Assembly: GCF_004368405.1 (NCBI RefSeq)
Contig: NZ_SBJH01000040.1
Location: forward strand, 1 to 54,588
Length of the DNA stretch: 54,588 bases
Origin: Olivibacter sp. XZL3
GTDB taxonomy: Bacteria > Bacteroidota > Bacteroidia > Sphingobacteriales > Sphingobacteriaceae
Reading direction: 5' to 3'
A model generated the notes under the pieces. It searched no databases and had not been told where the DNA came from. It saw only the letters and a program-made list of their open reading frames with translations. Position 1 is the first letter of the stretch. The number at the start of each line of letters is the position of its first letter. Shown here one piece after another: positions 1-8,559 of this stretch. Both the position numbers and the translations under genes were made by a program.

Positions 1-78
1 AAACTCCTCTGGAGTTTCCCACATTCCAACATCTTAATCAACAACAATAAAAGTGTCTACTTTTTTTAGGACATGACA
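1..78. repeat. Left copy of 78-bp terminal inverted repeat (IS end)
   Basis: The first 78 bases are the exact reverse complement of the last 78 bases (54511-54588). The inner end reads GGACATGACA, so the element extends leftward out of the window with a TG...CA terminus. The body includes CTAAAAAAAGTAGACA (opposite strand), which resembles IS3-family (IS150-like) inverted repeats. The outermost part, AAACTCC-TCT-GGAGTTT, is itself a small hairpin. No transposase is visible, so family assignment is inference; an assembly break at a multicopy IS is the simplest reading. Confidence 0.75.
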
Positions 79-179
79 TTGGCAATAGGTAGTAGGCCGT
101 AGGCTTTTGATTTTTTGCCTACCGCCAAGCAGGGAGAACTGGAAACTGGCAACCGGAAACTGATAACAAAAAGAGGCGA
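79..179. repeat. Intergenic degenerate word repeats
   Basis: This stretch downstream of the AEC gene has no gene. It consists of short degenerate words seen in other intergenic stretches of the window: AGTAGGCCGTAGGC / GCCTACCGCC at 88-125 and GGAAACTGGCAACCGGAAACTG at about 138-162. Similar words occur at 8940-9025, 47290-47340 and 53262-53287. Confidence 0.5.
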
Positions 180-1355
180 TTATGAAGAGGAAGACAAAAC
201 TTCGGTCTTCCGTTTTTCTGCTGCCGTTATATTTGTTGGTTGCTCTTCCATGGCAAAGGTTTTGCTATCGGATTTCCGTTGCCGAAAGTAAGTGAAAGCC
301 GACGGCCCCATAGAAAGTAAGATCAATGCGAGACCGATATATAACAGGTTAAAAACATCTGTAAAAAAGGGTCCTACCGAAAACACCCCCAGAATGATCA
401 TTGTAGATAAGGGAAGCGAAAGTGCCAGCATATTCATCGCCAACTCGTTGTTGAAAACCGCGGGCGCATTGGGATCTCCTTCTTTTTTACTCATAGATTC
501 AACAATAGCCATATGCGCAAAAGGCCAAAAACTGCAAGCACTCTGGGGAAACACCACAGCGAGCATCATCGATGCATAGGAAGCCCCCGGCATAAAAGCA
601 ATCAATAAGGCACTGAGACAGAAAACTACGCCCGATCTAAAAACAAGTAACCTGAATATGGCTTTAAACTGTTTCCATTTAAATACCACCGCTATACCGA
701 TGAATAATAAGATCAACGGTGTCATCAAATTACCAAGCAGGTTCAATGTATCTTGGAAAAAGCCCGGAAAGTCTTCAAAATAAAGGCCACATCCCAACAA
801 AATTAATGCTGCGGCCATAACCAAGTTGATGGGCTCATTCAGCATTCCTATCACTAAGGACTTTAACTTTTCGTTATTGCTGTGCTTCACTTGGCGATTC
901 AATTTATAAAACCAATGCATCGCCAGCATATAACTAAAAAAAAGCACTGCAATTTTATTGCCGATATCCGCTAAAGCACCGCGCGCCAACGCCTCCTCTC
1001 CTATGTATTCTGTAATAAAAGGAAAGCATGAAAGGCCGGGTGCCAGCGATGGAATAAGCAACATATAAGTACGCATTTCAGCACTTTGTTTGTGCACACC
1101 ATACAAGGGAAGGATAAATTTTAAAATCAGCAGAAAAACTACATTAAAAACGAGCACCAACAAAGGAAGTATCAACAAGTTCGGCTTTACATGAAGCTTC
1201 ATTAAAGCTACGAAAATGACCGTAGGCAAGGCTACGTTCAATATGATCATTTTAATAGACTGCTGATGCTCTTTCTTACTAAGCTTACTTTTTAATAGTA
1301 AACCGATCACAATCACTAATAGGAGGGATAATGTTTTTTGTATAGCGATATTCAT
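180..1355 (-). CDS. AEC-family membrane permease
   Basis: A 391-residue protein with about ten hydrophobic segments. It resembles auxin efflux carrier (AEC) family permeases: N-terminal helix, then a KMIILNVALPTVIF segment and a central cluster (ALADIGNKIAVLFFSYMLA) typical of the family's discontinuous helix region. AEC members export or import small organic anions or other metabolites across the inner membrane; the substrate cannot be read from sequence. The C-terminal 35 residues are hydrophilic and serine-rich, ending SSSS. It lies 201 bp downstream of the aminotransferase gene on the same strand with a hairpin between, so it may have its own promoter. The ATG at 1353-1355 gives the expected short N-terminus before the first helix. 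Confidence 0.75.
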   Translation of the reverse strand: MNIAIQKTLSLLLVIVIGLLLKSKLSKKEHQQSIKMIILNVALPTVIFVALMKLHVKPNLLILPLLVLVFNVVFLLILKFILPLYGVHKQSAEMRTYMLLIPSLAPGLSCFPFITEYIGEEALARGALADIGNKIAVLFFSYMLAMHWFYKLNRQVKHSNNEKLKSLVIGMLNEPINLVMAAALILLGCGLYFEDFPGFFQDTLNLLGNLMTPLILLFIGIAVVFKWKQFKAIFRLLVFRSGVVFCLSALLIAFMPGASYASMMLAVVFPQSACSFWPFAHMAIVESMSKKEGDPNAPAVFNNELAMNMLALSLPLSTMIILGVFSVGPFFTDVFNLLYIGLALILLSMGPSAFTYFRQRKSDSKTFAMEEQPTNITAAEKRKTEVLSSSS

Positions 1356-1505
1356 TAATGTTTTGCTTATTTACATCTCGGGGCCCGATTCCGCATAAAA
1401 TGCATCTGCTTTGCATTGCCTGCACAATGAAGCCCGACTGGCTGCAGCATCCTAAAAGGTTTACTTTAGACCGCGCCGATGCCAGCGATGAAGTTTTAAT
1501 ATGCA

Positions 1506-1542
1506 AGAGGCATAGGTAAAATCGGATCTACCATATGCCTCT
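1506..1542 (-). terminator. Hairpin downstream of aminotransferase gene
   Basis: The arms AGAGGCATAGGTA (1506-1518) and TACCATATGCCTCT (1529-1542) pair with a single bulge around a 10-nt loop. It begins 15 nt past the stop codon of the minus-strand gene at 1557. On the minus strand only a weak T stretch follows, so it may be a poor terminator or an mRNA 3'-end stabiliser. Confidence 0.4.
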
Positions 1543-1556
1543 AAAAAGCTGCCGAC

Positions 1557-2729
1557 CTAAGCAGTCACCTGCTTGAACACTTCGGTAAAGAGTTGCATTT
1601 CCGGCATCGTACCCACACTTACTCTACACCATGGCTCATTATTAAAGCTGTATAGTCGAACTCCCACACCCTTAGCCGTCATTGATTTCATAAAGGCTTC
1701 TCCAACGGTATCTTTATGTAGTGGGAAGATCACAAAATTCGTGTAGGAAGGAATATACTTATAACCCATTTTTTCGAGCTCTGCACACACGTATTCTCTT
1801 GCAGCCGTATTTAAGGTTTTGCATTCCGCACAGAAATCACCGTCTGCCATACTGGCTGCGGCTCCTTTGATCGATGTCACACATAGGCCCATGGTGCTCC
1901 GAACCATATCCGTAATGCTTTTGATACGCTCCGGCTTAGCTACCACGTAACCGATACGCAGACCTGCCATAGAATGTATTTTAGAAAAGGTACGCGCCAC
2001 AATCACATCTTTCCCTTTCCTTACCAAGTCCACCATACTATTGGCTTCCGGATCATCTAAAAATTCCAAATAGGCCTCATCAACGAATATTGGCGTCTTT
2101 TCCGATACCTTTGCGCAGAAATTCCGTAAGGCGTTTGGTTCCGTTATAGACCCCATAGGATTATTAGGGTTACACACATACACCAATTGCGTCTTGCTAT
2201 CTACCGCAGCCTCCATTGCAGGCAAGTCGTGCGCATAGTCTGCCGTTAACGGAACCGCTTTCCAGTCGGCACCAATTGCTTGAGCGGTATTGATCAGCGA
2301 CATATAGGAAGGGTCCGCAGAAACAATATTTCCGCCTTTTATAAACCGACTAATGGCGGTTTTCTCGAGCAGATCCGTAGAGCCCGGTCCGAGCATGATG
2401 TGATCGGGCGTTACCCCCTCCTTTTCGGCGATCATATCGATCAACACCGCTGCGTCTGAATGGCCGTAACGGTTTCCGACAGCAACCGCTTCGCTGATTG
2501 CTCGTTTTACACTTTCTGAAGGCCCATAGGGGTTTTCATTAGCGTTCAATTTTGCCTTTAATGTCGGCGCTGCATCCCAATAATAGGATGGATGCTCAAT
2601 TTCCCAAATAACGCTACTGGAAGCTTTCTTTGCGGAAGACGACCAAGCTAAATGTGGCGCCAAGGTCAAACTGCTAGCTGCCATCAAGCTCGATTTCAGC
2701 CAGTTTCTTCGATTTATTTTAGTGGACAT
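1557..2729 (-). CDS. Tat-exported HisC-like PLP aminotransferase
   Basis: A 390-residue fold-type I aminotransferase of the class I/II, histidinol-phosphate-aminotransferase-like group. A twin-arginine signal (NRRNWLKSS, residues 6-14) precedes a hydrophobic stretch and an LAWSS-A cleavage-like region near residue 30. Catalytic features are present: LNANENPYGPS (61-71), the PLP-binding CNPNNPMG (186-193), D217 and Y220 in FVDEAY, and the Schiff-base lysine K250 in ARTFSK, followed by the phosphate-binding MAGLRIGY. HisC enzymes are normally cytoplasmic and lie in his operons; neither holds here, so the substrate is probably not histidinol phosphate. Tat export of a folded, cofactor-loaded enzyme to the periplasm fits the signal. 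The catalytic class is sure, the substrate unknown. Confidence 0.85.
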   Translation of the reverse strand: MSTKINRRNWLKSSLMAASSLTLAPHLAWSSSAKKASSSVIWEIEHPSYYWDAAPTLKAKLNANENPYGPSESVKRAISEAVAVGNRYGHSDAAVLIDMIAEKEGVTPDHIMLGPGSTDLLEKTAISRFIKGGNIVSADPSYMSLINTAQAIGADWKAVPLTADYAHDLPAMEAAVDSKTQLVYVCNPNNPMGSITEPNALRNFCAKVSEKTPIFVDEAYLEFLDDPEANSMVDLVRKGKDVIVARTFSKIHSMAGLRIGYVVAKPERIKSITDMVRSTMGLCVTSIKGAAASMADGDFCAECKTLNTAAREYVCAELEKMGYKYIPSYTNFVIFPLHKDTVGEAFMKSMTAKGVGVRLYSFNNEPWCRVSVGTMPEMQLFTEVFKQVTA

Positions 2730-3264
2730 GGGTGATAAAATAATATATTAAGTTTCAAAAACTTTATGATTTCTGTATTAGTAACTGCCTCTAAAGACTC
2801 CCTATACATCTACGATTTTTTTAAACTCTCCGGCATTGAATCAAAAAAATAAAAAACACGAACAAAATCCGCCAGATCAAACAGGAATAATTGGTTATAC
2901 AATAGCAATTCTACAAAAAAACCACCTCAAATCAAACTATTTATAAAAATAACAAGAAAACAACATTTAATAATGTAAAAAAGTGTCGTCTATCGCAACA
3001 ATCGCTAAAAAATTCAAACGATCACCTCACAATTCAACCAGAAGACACACTATTCGCAACACAAATAACAGCTATTCTAAAAAATACAGCAGATTAGTTA
3101 AGACCAGCGGAATTACTGGCATTTAGTGAGGACGAGAACAAAGCCATCTGAAAGACGAAATACTTGTCTATGGCGAGCGACTTAAAAGGCCGCAACCAGG
3201 CATATCACAGTAGAAGTGAGACGTTGCGGCCCTCCATAAAAATAACCTAAAGTTTAATTACCTC
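2730..3264. other. Gene-free A-rich intergenic region with terminator
   Basis: 535 bases between the aminotransferase start and the end of the fucose operon. The plus strand is strongly A-rich (many CAAA/ACAA words). I see no plausible start-stop pair of useful length and no RNA gene. The only clear structure is the terminator hairpin at 3188-3231. The promoter of the aminotransferase gene presumably lies here, but no strict TANNTTTG match was found. Confidence 0.6.
3188..3231 (-). terminator. Intrinsic terminator of the fucose operon
   Basis: The perfect 9-bp arms GGCCGCAAC (3188-3196) and GTTGCGGCC (3223-3231) enclose a 26-nt loop. On the minus strand the stem is followed by TTTTAAG. It lies 34 nt beyond the stop codon of the last operon gene (3265), which is the expected place. 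Confidence 0.7.
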
Positions 3265-4056
3265 TTAAATCCCTGTACCTACAGCACGGTCGAGATGCAC
3301 GTAGCCCCCATCCACATGAATCAGCTGTCCGGTGGTATGGGAAGACTGCGAAGAAAGTAGGAACACGGCCATAGCCGCAATTTCTTCAGATGTGGTCATT
3401 CTGTTTTCGAATGGGATTCGACTCGTAATCTGCTTGAGCGTTTCCTCCGGATTGTCCAAGGTTTGGATCCAGCTATCATATTGGGGTGTCGCGCATTCCG
3501 CTACGACAATAGCATTTACACGGATGCCGTACGGCAAGAGCTCCACAGCCCATTCGCGGGTAAGGGCATTTCTTGCTCCATTGGAAGCCGCATAAGCGGA
3601 GGTGCCGCCCTGTCCGGTTTCGGCCGTCTTCGAACTTATATTTAAAATGACACCCCTATGCGCTTTCAGCGAAGGCAAGGCATAGTGAGCCATCAGGTAA
3701 TAGTGTATCAGGCTGTTATGAAGTCCTTGCAGGAACAACTCATAATTTCCTCCTTCCAAACCGACGCCGTCATTCAATCCTGCATTATTGACCAGGCCGT
3801 CAATTCTTCCGTATTGATTTAACACCTGGTCGACCGCCTCTTTACAGGCCATTGGCTGGGTCAGTTCCGCCTCAACGCCGAAAGCACGACCGCCGTCCGC
3901 AACGATTTCGTCCACCACTATCTTGTTATCGTTCCTTTTCCGTCCTACAATAACGGGTACAGCCCCCTCTTTTGCTAAGGCAAGCGCTATACTGCGGCCA
4001 ATGCCTTTCGCGCCTCCCGTTACTATGACTATTTTATCTTTGAGTTTTAAGTCCAT
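3265..4056 (-). CDS. SDR-family oxidoreductase, probable L-fucose dehydrogenase
   Basis: A 263-residue classical short-chain dehydrogenase: TGGAKGIG cofactor motif (13-20), NNAG (90-93), catalytic S142 and Y155. The lysine of the YxxxK motif is replaced: the sequence is YAASN with N159 (codon AAT). The operon context (symporter, mutarotase, dehydratase, second SDR, lactonase, FAH hydrolase) leaves two SDR steps: oxidation of L-fucose to L-fuconolactone and of 2-keto-3-deoxy-L-fuconate. This one sits beside the lactonase, so the first step is the likelier job (inference; the two SDRs could be swapped). The K-to-N change would normally cripple an SDR, so this enzyme may be impaired, altered, or carry a sequencing error. 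Last gene of the operon, before the terminator at 3188-3231. Confidence 0.8.
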   Translation of the reverse strand: MDLKLKDKIVIVTGGAKGIGRSIALALAKEGAVPVIVGRKRNDNKIVVDEIVADGGRAFGVEAELTQPMACKEAVDQVLNQYGRIDGLVNNAGLNDGVGLEGGNYELFLQGLHNSLIHYYLMAHYALPSLKAHRGVILNISSKTAETGQGGTSAYAASNGARNALTREWAVELLPYGIRVNAIVVAECATPQYDSWIQTLDNPEETLKQITSRIPFENRMTTSEEIAAMAVFLLSSQSSHTTGQLIHVDGGYVHLDRAVGTGI

Positions 4057-4148
4057 TATTATCGCTTTGAGCTATCAGCTTTCGGTTTTCAGCTTTCACC
4101 TCAGCAAAATCAACTGATGGCTGATATTATCCGACAACCGACTGCTAA

Positions 4149-4982
4149 TTAAAGTCTATAAAATTCTGCTGCATTTTTGTACCAAATTCCTTCCTGCTCC
4201 CCTGCCGTTAAGGCGGAAATATGCCTATCCAACAAGCTTAGCGTTTGTTCGTACTGTGCGGCGACCAGACAGACGGGCCAGTCGGAACCAAACATGAGTC
4301 GGGACGGACCGAAAGTATCCAACAGATGGTTAATATAAAAGGAAAAGTCGTCCGCTTTCCAATGCTTCCAATTGGCTTCGGTCGGCATGCCCGACAACTT
4401 ACAATATAAATTCGGGTAGCGGGCCAACAGGGCCATCTCCGAAGCCCAAGGTTCTGTTTTTTTGGAAGCAATATAAGGCTTGGCAAGATGGTCAATCACA
4501 AAGCGCTGCTCCCCATCAAAATGAGGCAAAAACTTGATTACGGCTGGCAACTGCTTCGGTCTGACAAGGATATCGTAGCTGAATCCAAATTTGTGCAAAG
4601 CCGCTACCCCACGAATAAAGGAAGGACTCAACATAAATTGCGGATCAGACTCGCCTTGCAAGATATGGCGAAAACCTTTCAATTTAGTAAACAGGCTATA
4701 GTGAGCCAAACGACCCTCGATATGGACACTCTTTAGATCCACCCATCCCACCACTCCTTTTATAAAAGGAAATTGATTGGCCAGGTTGAGCAGGAAATTC
4801 GTTTCCTCCTCCGATTGGTCGGCCTGTACAGCGACGCAGCCGTCGACCCCGTTCGCCTGCAAAAGAGGCGCTAAATCGGTCGGCAGAAAATCACGCCGGA
4901 TAACAGCCATATCCGCTGTTATCCAGGCGTCCCTCACCGCATCATAATGCCAAAAATGTTGGTGTGCATCAATGCGCTTCAT
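4149..4982 (-). CDS. Amidohydrolase-2 family lactonase, probable L-fuconolactonase
   Basis: A 277-residue TIM-barrel metal hydrolase of the amidohydrolase-2 (COG3618) family. The N-terminal DAHQHFW motif supplies metal/substrate histidines; FVIDHLAKP in the middle and MFGSDWPVC near the C-terminus are family hallmarks. Relatives hydrolyse sugar lactones such as L-fucono-1,5-lactone and L-rhamnono-lactone. The start overlaps the end of the upstream FAH gene by 14 bp (4969-4982), suggesting translational coupling. Within the pathway it would open L-fuconolactone to L-fuconate in the cytoplasm; no signal peptide is present. Confidence 0.85.
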   Translation of the reverse strand: MKRIDAHQHFWHYDAVRDAWITADMAVIRRDFLPTDLAPLLQANGVDGCVAVQADQSEEETNFLLNLANQFPFIKGVVGWVDLKSVHIEGRLAHYSLFTKLKGFRHILQGESDPQFMLSPSFIRGVAALHKFGFSYDILVRPKQLPAVIKFLPHFDGEQRFVIDHLAKPYIASKKTEPWASEMALLARYPNLYCKLSGMPTEANWKHWKADDFSFYINHLLDTFGPSRLMFGSDWPVCLVAAQYEQTLSLLDRHISALTAGEQEGIWYKNAAEFYRL

Positions 4983-5826
4983 AAGCTTTTACGACTTGTT
5001 TGGAGGTGCCCAAGCCTTCCGCGCCCAGCTCCACCACATCTCCTGGTTTTAAATAAACCGGCGGATTAAAACCGAGTCCGACGCCCGCCGGTGTTCCTGT
5101 CGAAATCACGTCCCCCGGCAACAAGGTCATAAACTGACTGATGTAAGAGACAATGAACGGCACTTTAAAAATTAAATTGCTAGTATTTCCGTCCTGTACG
5201 GTTTTTCCGTTAACGCTCAGCCATAAACGGACGTTGTTTATATCCGCAATCTCCTCTTGCGTTGCTAAAAAAGGACCGATAGGAGCGAAGGTGTCACAAC
5301 CTTTTCCTTTATCCCAGGTACCGCCCCGCTCCAATTGGTATTCCCTTTCCGACACGTCATTGTGCAACACATAACCAGCTACATAGTCCATAGCCGCTGC
5401 TTCTTCTACATAACTTGCTTTCTTACCGATCACAATACCGAATTCGACTTCCCAGTCGGTTTTTGTAGAACCTTTCGGGATCACGATTGCATCATTGGGT
5501 CCTACAAGTGAGGTGGTTGATTTCATAAAGATAATCGGTTCAGCAGGAATCTGCGCCTTTGTTTCTTCGGCATGATCCCTATAATTGAGGCCTATACAAA
5601 CAATTTTTGATGGGCGCGCAATCGGACTTCCTAAGCGGGTCTCCGCAGGGATTTCCACCAGCGTTCCCTCATTTGCCTTGATAAATTCTTCCAGCCTGGC
5701 CAGTCCGTTTTCTTCAAAAAATTGTTCATTGAAATCGCCACCGAAAGCAGATACATCGTAGTTTTTTCCTTCAATTTGTACACCTATTTTCTCACGGTTA
5801 GGTTCACCGTAACGGATTAGTTTCAT
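4969..5826 (-). CDS. FAH-family hydrolase, probable 2,4-diketo-3-deoxy-L-fuconate hydrolase
   Basis: A 285-residue fumarylacetoacetate-hydrolase-family protein. Signature features: CIGLNYRDHAEE, the metal-binding glutamate in WEVEFGIVIG, HNDVSERE and GDVISTGTPAGVG. Members of this clade cleave C-C bonds of acylpyruvates, here most plausibly 2,4-diketo-3-deoxy-L-fuconate into pyruvate and L-lactate, the last step of the oxidative L-fucose pathway. It follows the second SDR in the operon (86-bp gap made of TAAC/CAAC words) and overlaps the lactonase gene by 14 bp. Assignment to this substrate rests on operon context. Confidence 0.87.
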   Translation of the reverse strand: MKLIRYGEPNREKIGVQIEGKNYDVSAFGGDFNEQFFEENGLARLEEFIKANEGTLVEIPAETRLGSPIARPSKIVCIGLNYRDHAEETKAQIPAEPIIFMKSTTSLVGPNDAIVIPKGSTKTDWEVEFGIVIGKKASYVEEAAAMDYVAGYVLHNDVSEREYQLERGGTWDKGKGCDTFAPIGPFLATQEEIADINNVRLWLSVNGKTVQDGNTSNLIFKVPFIVSYISQFMTLLPGDVISTGTPAGVGLGFNPPVYLKPGDVVELGAEGLGTSKQVVKAYEAH

Positions 5827-5912
5827 TTGCGTTAGTTATTTGTTGGTCGTTATCCGTTGTTCGCTATCGACTTAACTTACTAAAAACCGACAACCAATAA
5901 CGAATAACCATA
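5827..5912. repeat. TAAC/CAAC word repeat in leader of FAH gene
   Basis: On the minus strand the leader before the FAH start codon is a chain of CAAC/TAAC words (GAACAACGGATAACGACC, then CAACAAATAACTAACGC). The distal half reads the opposite way (CCGACAACCAATAACGAATAACC on plus), so the intergenic stretch is bordered by inverted words. Closely similar words lie at 11486-11530 and 35848-35885. Confidence 0.55.
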
Positions 5913-6677
5913 TTAATTATTCAATTTAATAAAGCCTCCATCAATCGGATAATCATTTCCCGTAATAAAGCCCGCTTCATCTGAACACAGATAAAGTACC
6001 AGCGAAGCGATTTCTTCTGGCTTGGCCATCCGACCAATGGGCTGACTAGCCGCTAATTTAGCAAACATTTCGTCTTCTTTGCCCGGATAATTTTTGGAGA
6101 TAAAGCCATCCACGAAGGGCGTGTGCACCCTTGCCGGCGATATACTATTACACCGGATTCCATAATCGATATAATCACGTGCGACCGATAAGGTCATTGC
6201 TGCAATAGCCCCTTTACTCATGGAGTAAGCAAATCGATCGCTAATACCGACCTGTGCTGCGATTGAAGCCAGGTTCAGAATGACGCCTTTCTTTTGCTCC
6301 TTCATATAGGGAATCACACTGAATAGGGCGTTGTAAGCGCCTTTGACATTGACGCTGTAGACGCGTTCAAAATCTTCCTCTTTGCAGTTTTCTAAATTAC
6401 CGACATGAGCAATACCTGCATTATTTACCAAAATGTCGGCACCACCGATCCGCTGCACGACAGCAAGCATTTCGCCTTGATCGCTTACATTTACGGCATG
6501 CGCGAAGGCCTTTCCACCCGCTGCCTCAATCTCGTCCCTTACCACCGAAGCAGCAGCTTCATTCAGTTCCAGTATATGAACCTCTGCGCCCTGCTTACCA
6601 AAAAGCAAGCTGATTGCTTTTCCTATACCACTTCCTCCTCCTGTAATAATCGCCTTTTTTCCTGTTAAATCAAACAT
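5913..6677 (-). CDS. SDR-family oxidoreductase, probable 2-keto-3-deoxy-L-fuconate dehydrogenase
   Basis: A 254-residue classical SDR with intact motifs: TGGGSGIG (12-19), NNAG (85-88), S138, and YSMSK with Y151 and K155. The C-terminal DYPIDGGF is typical. Cytoplasmic, NAD(P)-dependent. In the operon it lies between the dehydratase and the FAH hydrolase, which fits oxidation of 2-keto-3-deoxy-L-fuconate at C4 to the 2,4-diketo acid used by the FAH enzyme. In contrast to the SDR at 3265, all catalytic residues are canonical. Confidence 0.85.
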   Translation of the reverse strand: MFDLTGKKAIITGGGSGIGKAISLLFGKQGAEVHILELNEAAASVVRDEIEAAGGKAFAHAVNVSDQGEMLAVVQRIGGADILVNNAGIAHVGNLENCKEEDFERVYSVNVKGAYNALFSVIPYMKEQKKGVILNLASIAAQVGISDRFAYSMSKGAIAAMTLSVARDYIDYGIRCNSISPARVHTPFVDGFISKNYPGKEDEMFAKLAASQPIGRMAKPEEIASLVLYLCSDEAGFITGNDYPIDGGFIKLNN

Positions 6678-6790
6678 AATATTTCATATTTAGCTATCGG
6701 CCTCATTTCGTTTAATACCTCAGCTTTACTTTAAACCTTACAACTTACAACCGATAATAACGTATAACTTATAACCTAAAAACTTATAAC
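6678..6790. repeat. CTTATAAC/CTTACAAC word repeats
   Basis: The intergenic spacer between the dehydratase and SDR genes ends in a run of near-repeats on the plus strand: ACCTTACAACTTACAACC, AACGTATAACTTATAACC, AACTTATAACTTACAAAG (about 6734-6798, running just into the dehydratase stop). A related word (ACTTATAACGTATAGC) is at 52407-52422. Confidence 0.5.
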
Positions 6791-8449
6791 TTACAAAGAC
6801 ACCCCTCGCCTCCATGGAATAAAGTCGTCTTGCCCTAATTTCATCGCTTTAGGCAGCTGATTCCCACTAGCCACCTCGATTACAAAATCCAAGATCCTTT
6901 CCGCGGCCTGCGCTATTGTTTCGGTTCCTTCGATAATGGTACCGCAATTGATGTCAATAATATCTGGCATCTTTTCATAAGTCTTCGTATTCGTCGACAA
7001 CTTAATAACCGGCGCGATCGGATTGCCTGTCGGTGTCCCTAGTCCGGTCGTAAAGAGCACCACATTCGCACCCGCGGCTACTTCTGCGGTTGTGCTTTCC
7101 ACATCGTTTCCCGGCGTACACAACAGGTTCAATCCGGGCCCATTCGCCAGTCCGGGGTAATCAACCACCGCTTGGACGGGAGAAGTCCCCCCTTTTTTTG
7201 CTGCACCGGCGGATTTAATAGCGTCGGTTATCAAACCGTCCCGAATATTTCCCGGCGAGGGATTGGCATAAAAGCCACTACCATCCTGCTCGGCCTTTGC
7301 ATTATAGGTCTTCATCAATTCCATAAACCGAAGGGCAGTTTCCTCATCTTTACACCGATCGCTCAACTCCTGTTCGACACCACAAAGTTCCGGAAACTCT
7401 GAAAGAATAACCGAGCCTCCTAAAGTCACCAACATATCCGACAAATAGCCCAGTGCCGGATTGGCCGAAATACCTGAAAAACCATCCGAGCCGCCACATT
7501 CCAGACCGATACATAATTTGTCTAGGCCGGCGGGCTGTCTTTCTTGCTGATTCGCTTGCACCAAGCCGATAAAGGTATGTTTCAGCGCCTCTTGAAGCAA
7601 CACACTTTCCGATCCAATGCGTTGCTGCTCGAAAATATAGAGCGGTTTGTCGAAATGCGGATCGCGCTTGGCGATCTCCTCTCTCAAAATGCTGGCCTGC
7701 GCATGCTGGCAACCTAAGCTTAACACCGTTGCACCGGCTACGTTGGGATGGGTTATGTAACCGGCCAACAAACCGCACAAGGCATCGGAGTCCATTCGTG
7801 TTCCGCCGCAGCCCATATCATGATTTAAGAATTTAATGCCATCTACATTGGCAAACAGTTTGTTGGCGTTTTGCGCGCCTTTTGCGCCCTGCAAGTCCGC
7901 CGCTAATAACTGCTCAACGGAAGCACCTGTTTTATAAAGCGATATCAGCTGTTCGACCTCCGGCTCATAGCTTTTAGCCTTTTTGAAGCCCAGCTTCTGC
8001 TCAAACGCTTCTTTCATCACCAACACATTTCTATTTTCACAGAACACCAGCGGAATGACCAGCCAGTAATTTCCCGTTCCAACAGTTCCATTGCTTCGAT
8101 GATAGCCTAAAAAAGTACGATTCAGAAAACCCGAAACATCGGGCTTATGCCAATCCAGTTTCCGCTTTCCTAATTTAAAATCATTGGCAGCATGATAAAT
8201 GTTCTCCGTCGTGATGGCTTCGCCCTTCGCAAGTTGTCTGTTTGCCTTTCCAACCAGCACGCCATACATGTAAATCTTTTCTTCAGGCCCCAGCGATGTC
8301 AAAGTGAACTTATGTTTTGCCGCTACCGATTGCTGCAAAGTGAAGCTATCTCCGTTAAAATGAATCCATTCACCTTCCGGCAGATCCTGCAGTGCTACCA
8401 GCACATTGTCCGTTGGATGTATTTGTAAATATTTTTGTATCGTTGCCAT
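6791..8449 (-). CDS. UxaA-family dehydratase, probable L-fuconate dehydratase
   Basis: A 552-residue protein of the altronate/galactarate dehydratase (UxaA/GarD) family. Residues about 1-95 look like the SAF-type N-terminal domain. The large C-terminal domain carries HDMGCGGTRMDSD, LSLGCQHAQ, GLECGGSDGFSG and INCGTIIEG, with the cysteines expected to bind iron. Family members dehydrate sugar acids to 2-keto-3-deoxy acids. In this operon the missing step is L-fuconate to 2-keto-3-deoxy-L-fuconate, which in Xanthomonas and Burkholderia is done by an unrelated enolase-superfamily enzyme; none is present here, so this protein is the candidate replacement (inference). Confidence 0.85.
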   Translation of the reverse strand: MATIQKYLQIHPTDNVLVALQDLPEGEWIHFNGDSFTLQQSVAAKHKFTLTSLGPEEKIYMYGVLVGKANRQLAKGEAITTENIYHAANDFKLGKRKLDWHKPDVSGFLNRTFLGYHRSNGTVGTGNYWLVIPLVFCENRNVLVMKEAFEQKLGFKKAKSYEPEVEQLISLYKTGASVEQLLAADLQGAKGAQNANKLFANVDGIKFLNHDMGCGGTRMDSDALCGLLAGYITHPNVAGATVLSLGCQHAQASILREEIAKRDPHFDKPLYIFEQQRIGSESVLLQEALKHTFIGLVQANQQERQPAGLDKLCIGLECGGSDGFSGISANPALGYLSDMLVTLGGSVILSEFPELCGVEQELSDRCKDEETALRFMELMKTYNAKAEQDGSGFYANPSPGNIRDGLITDAIKSAGAAKKGGTSPVQAVVDYPGLANGPGLNLLCTPGNDVESTTAEVAAGANVVLFTTGLGTPTGNPIAPVIKLSTNTKTYEKMPDIIDINCGTIIEGTETIAQAAERILDFVIEVASGNQLPKAMKLGQDDFIPWRRGVSL

Positions 8450-8559
8450 TTTAACCTATCCGCTGCCCGCCCTAAGCTGGCAGCTTTTTTAATATACTCG
8501 TTCCTCTTAAAATATACCTAAGGCTTAAAGCTTATCGCCTATAGCCTATTGCATAAAGT
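8450..8559. repeat. Intergenic word repeats (GCTTATCGCCTATAGCC type)
   Basis: The spacer between mutarotase and dehydratase genes. It holds the small palindrome AGCTGGCAGCT near 8476-8486 and a chain of words AAGGCTTAAAGC, TTATCGCCTATAGCC, TATTGCATAAAGTC on the plus strand. These are akin to the words at 8960-9020. No terminator signature is evident. Confidence 0.45.

Noticed and set aside
1285-1506. A 73-codon minus-strand frame overlapping the start of the AEC gene
   Set aside because: No family resemblance, overlaps the permease in another frame, and runs through the hairpin spacer; composition looks non-coding.
2730-3264. A hidden small gene or ncRNA in the long A-rich gap
   Set aside because: No frame with start, protein-like composition and length was found, and only the terminator hairpin shows clear structure.
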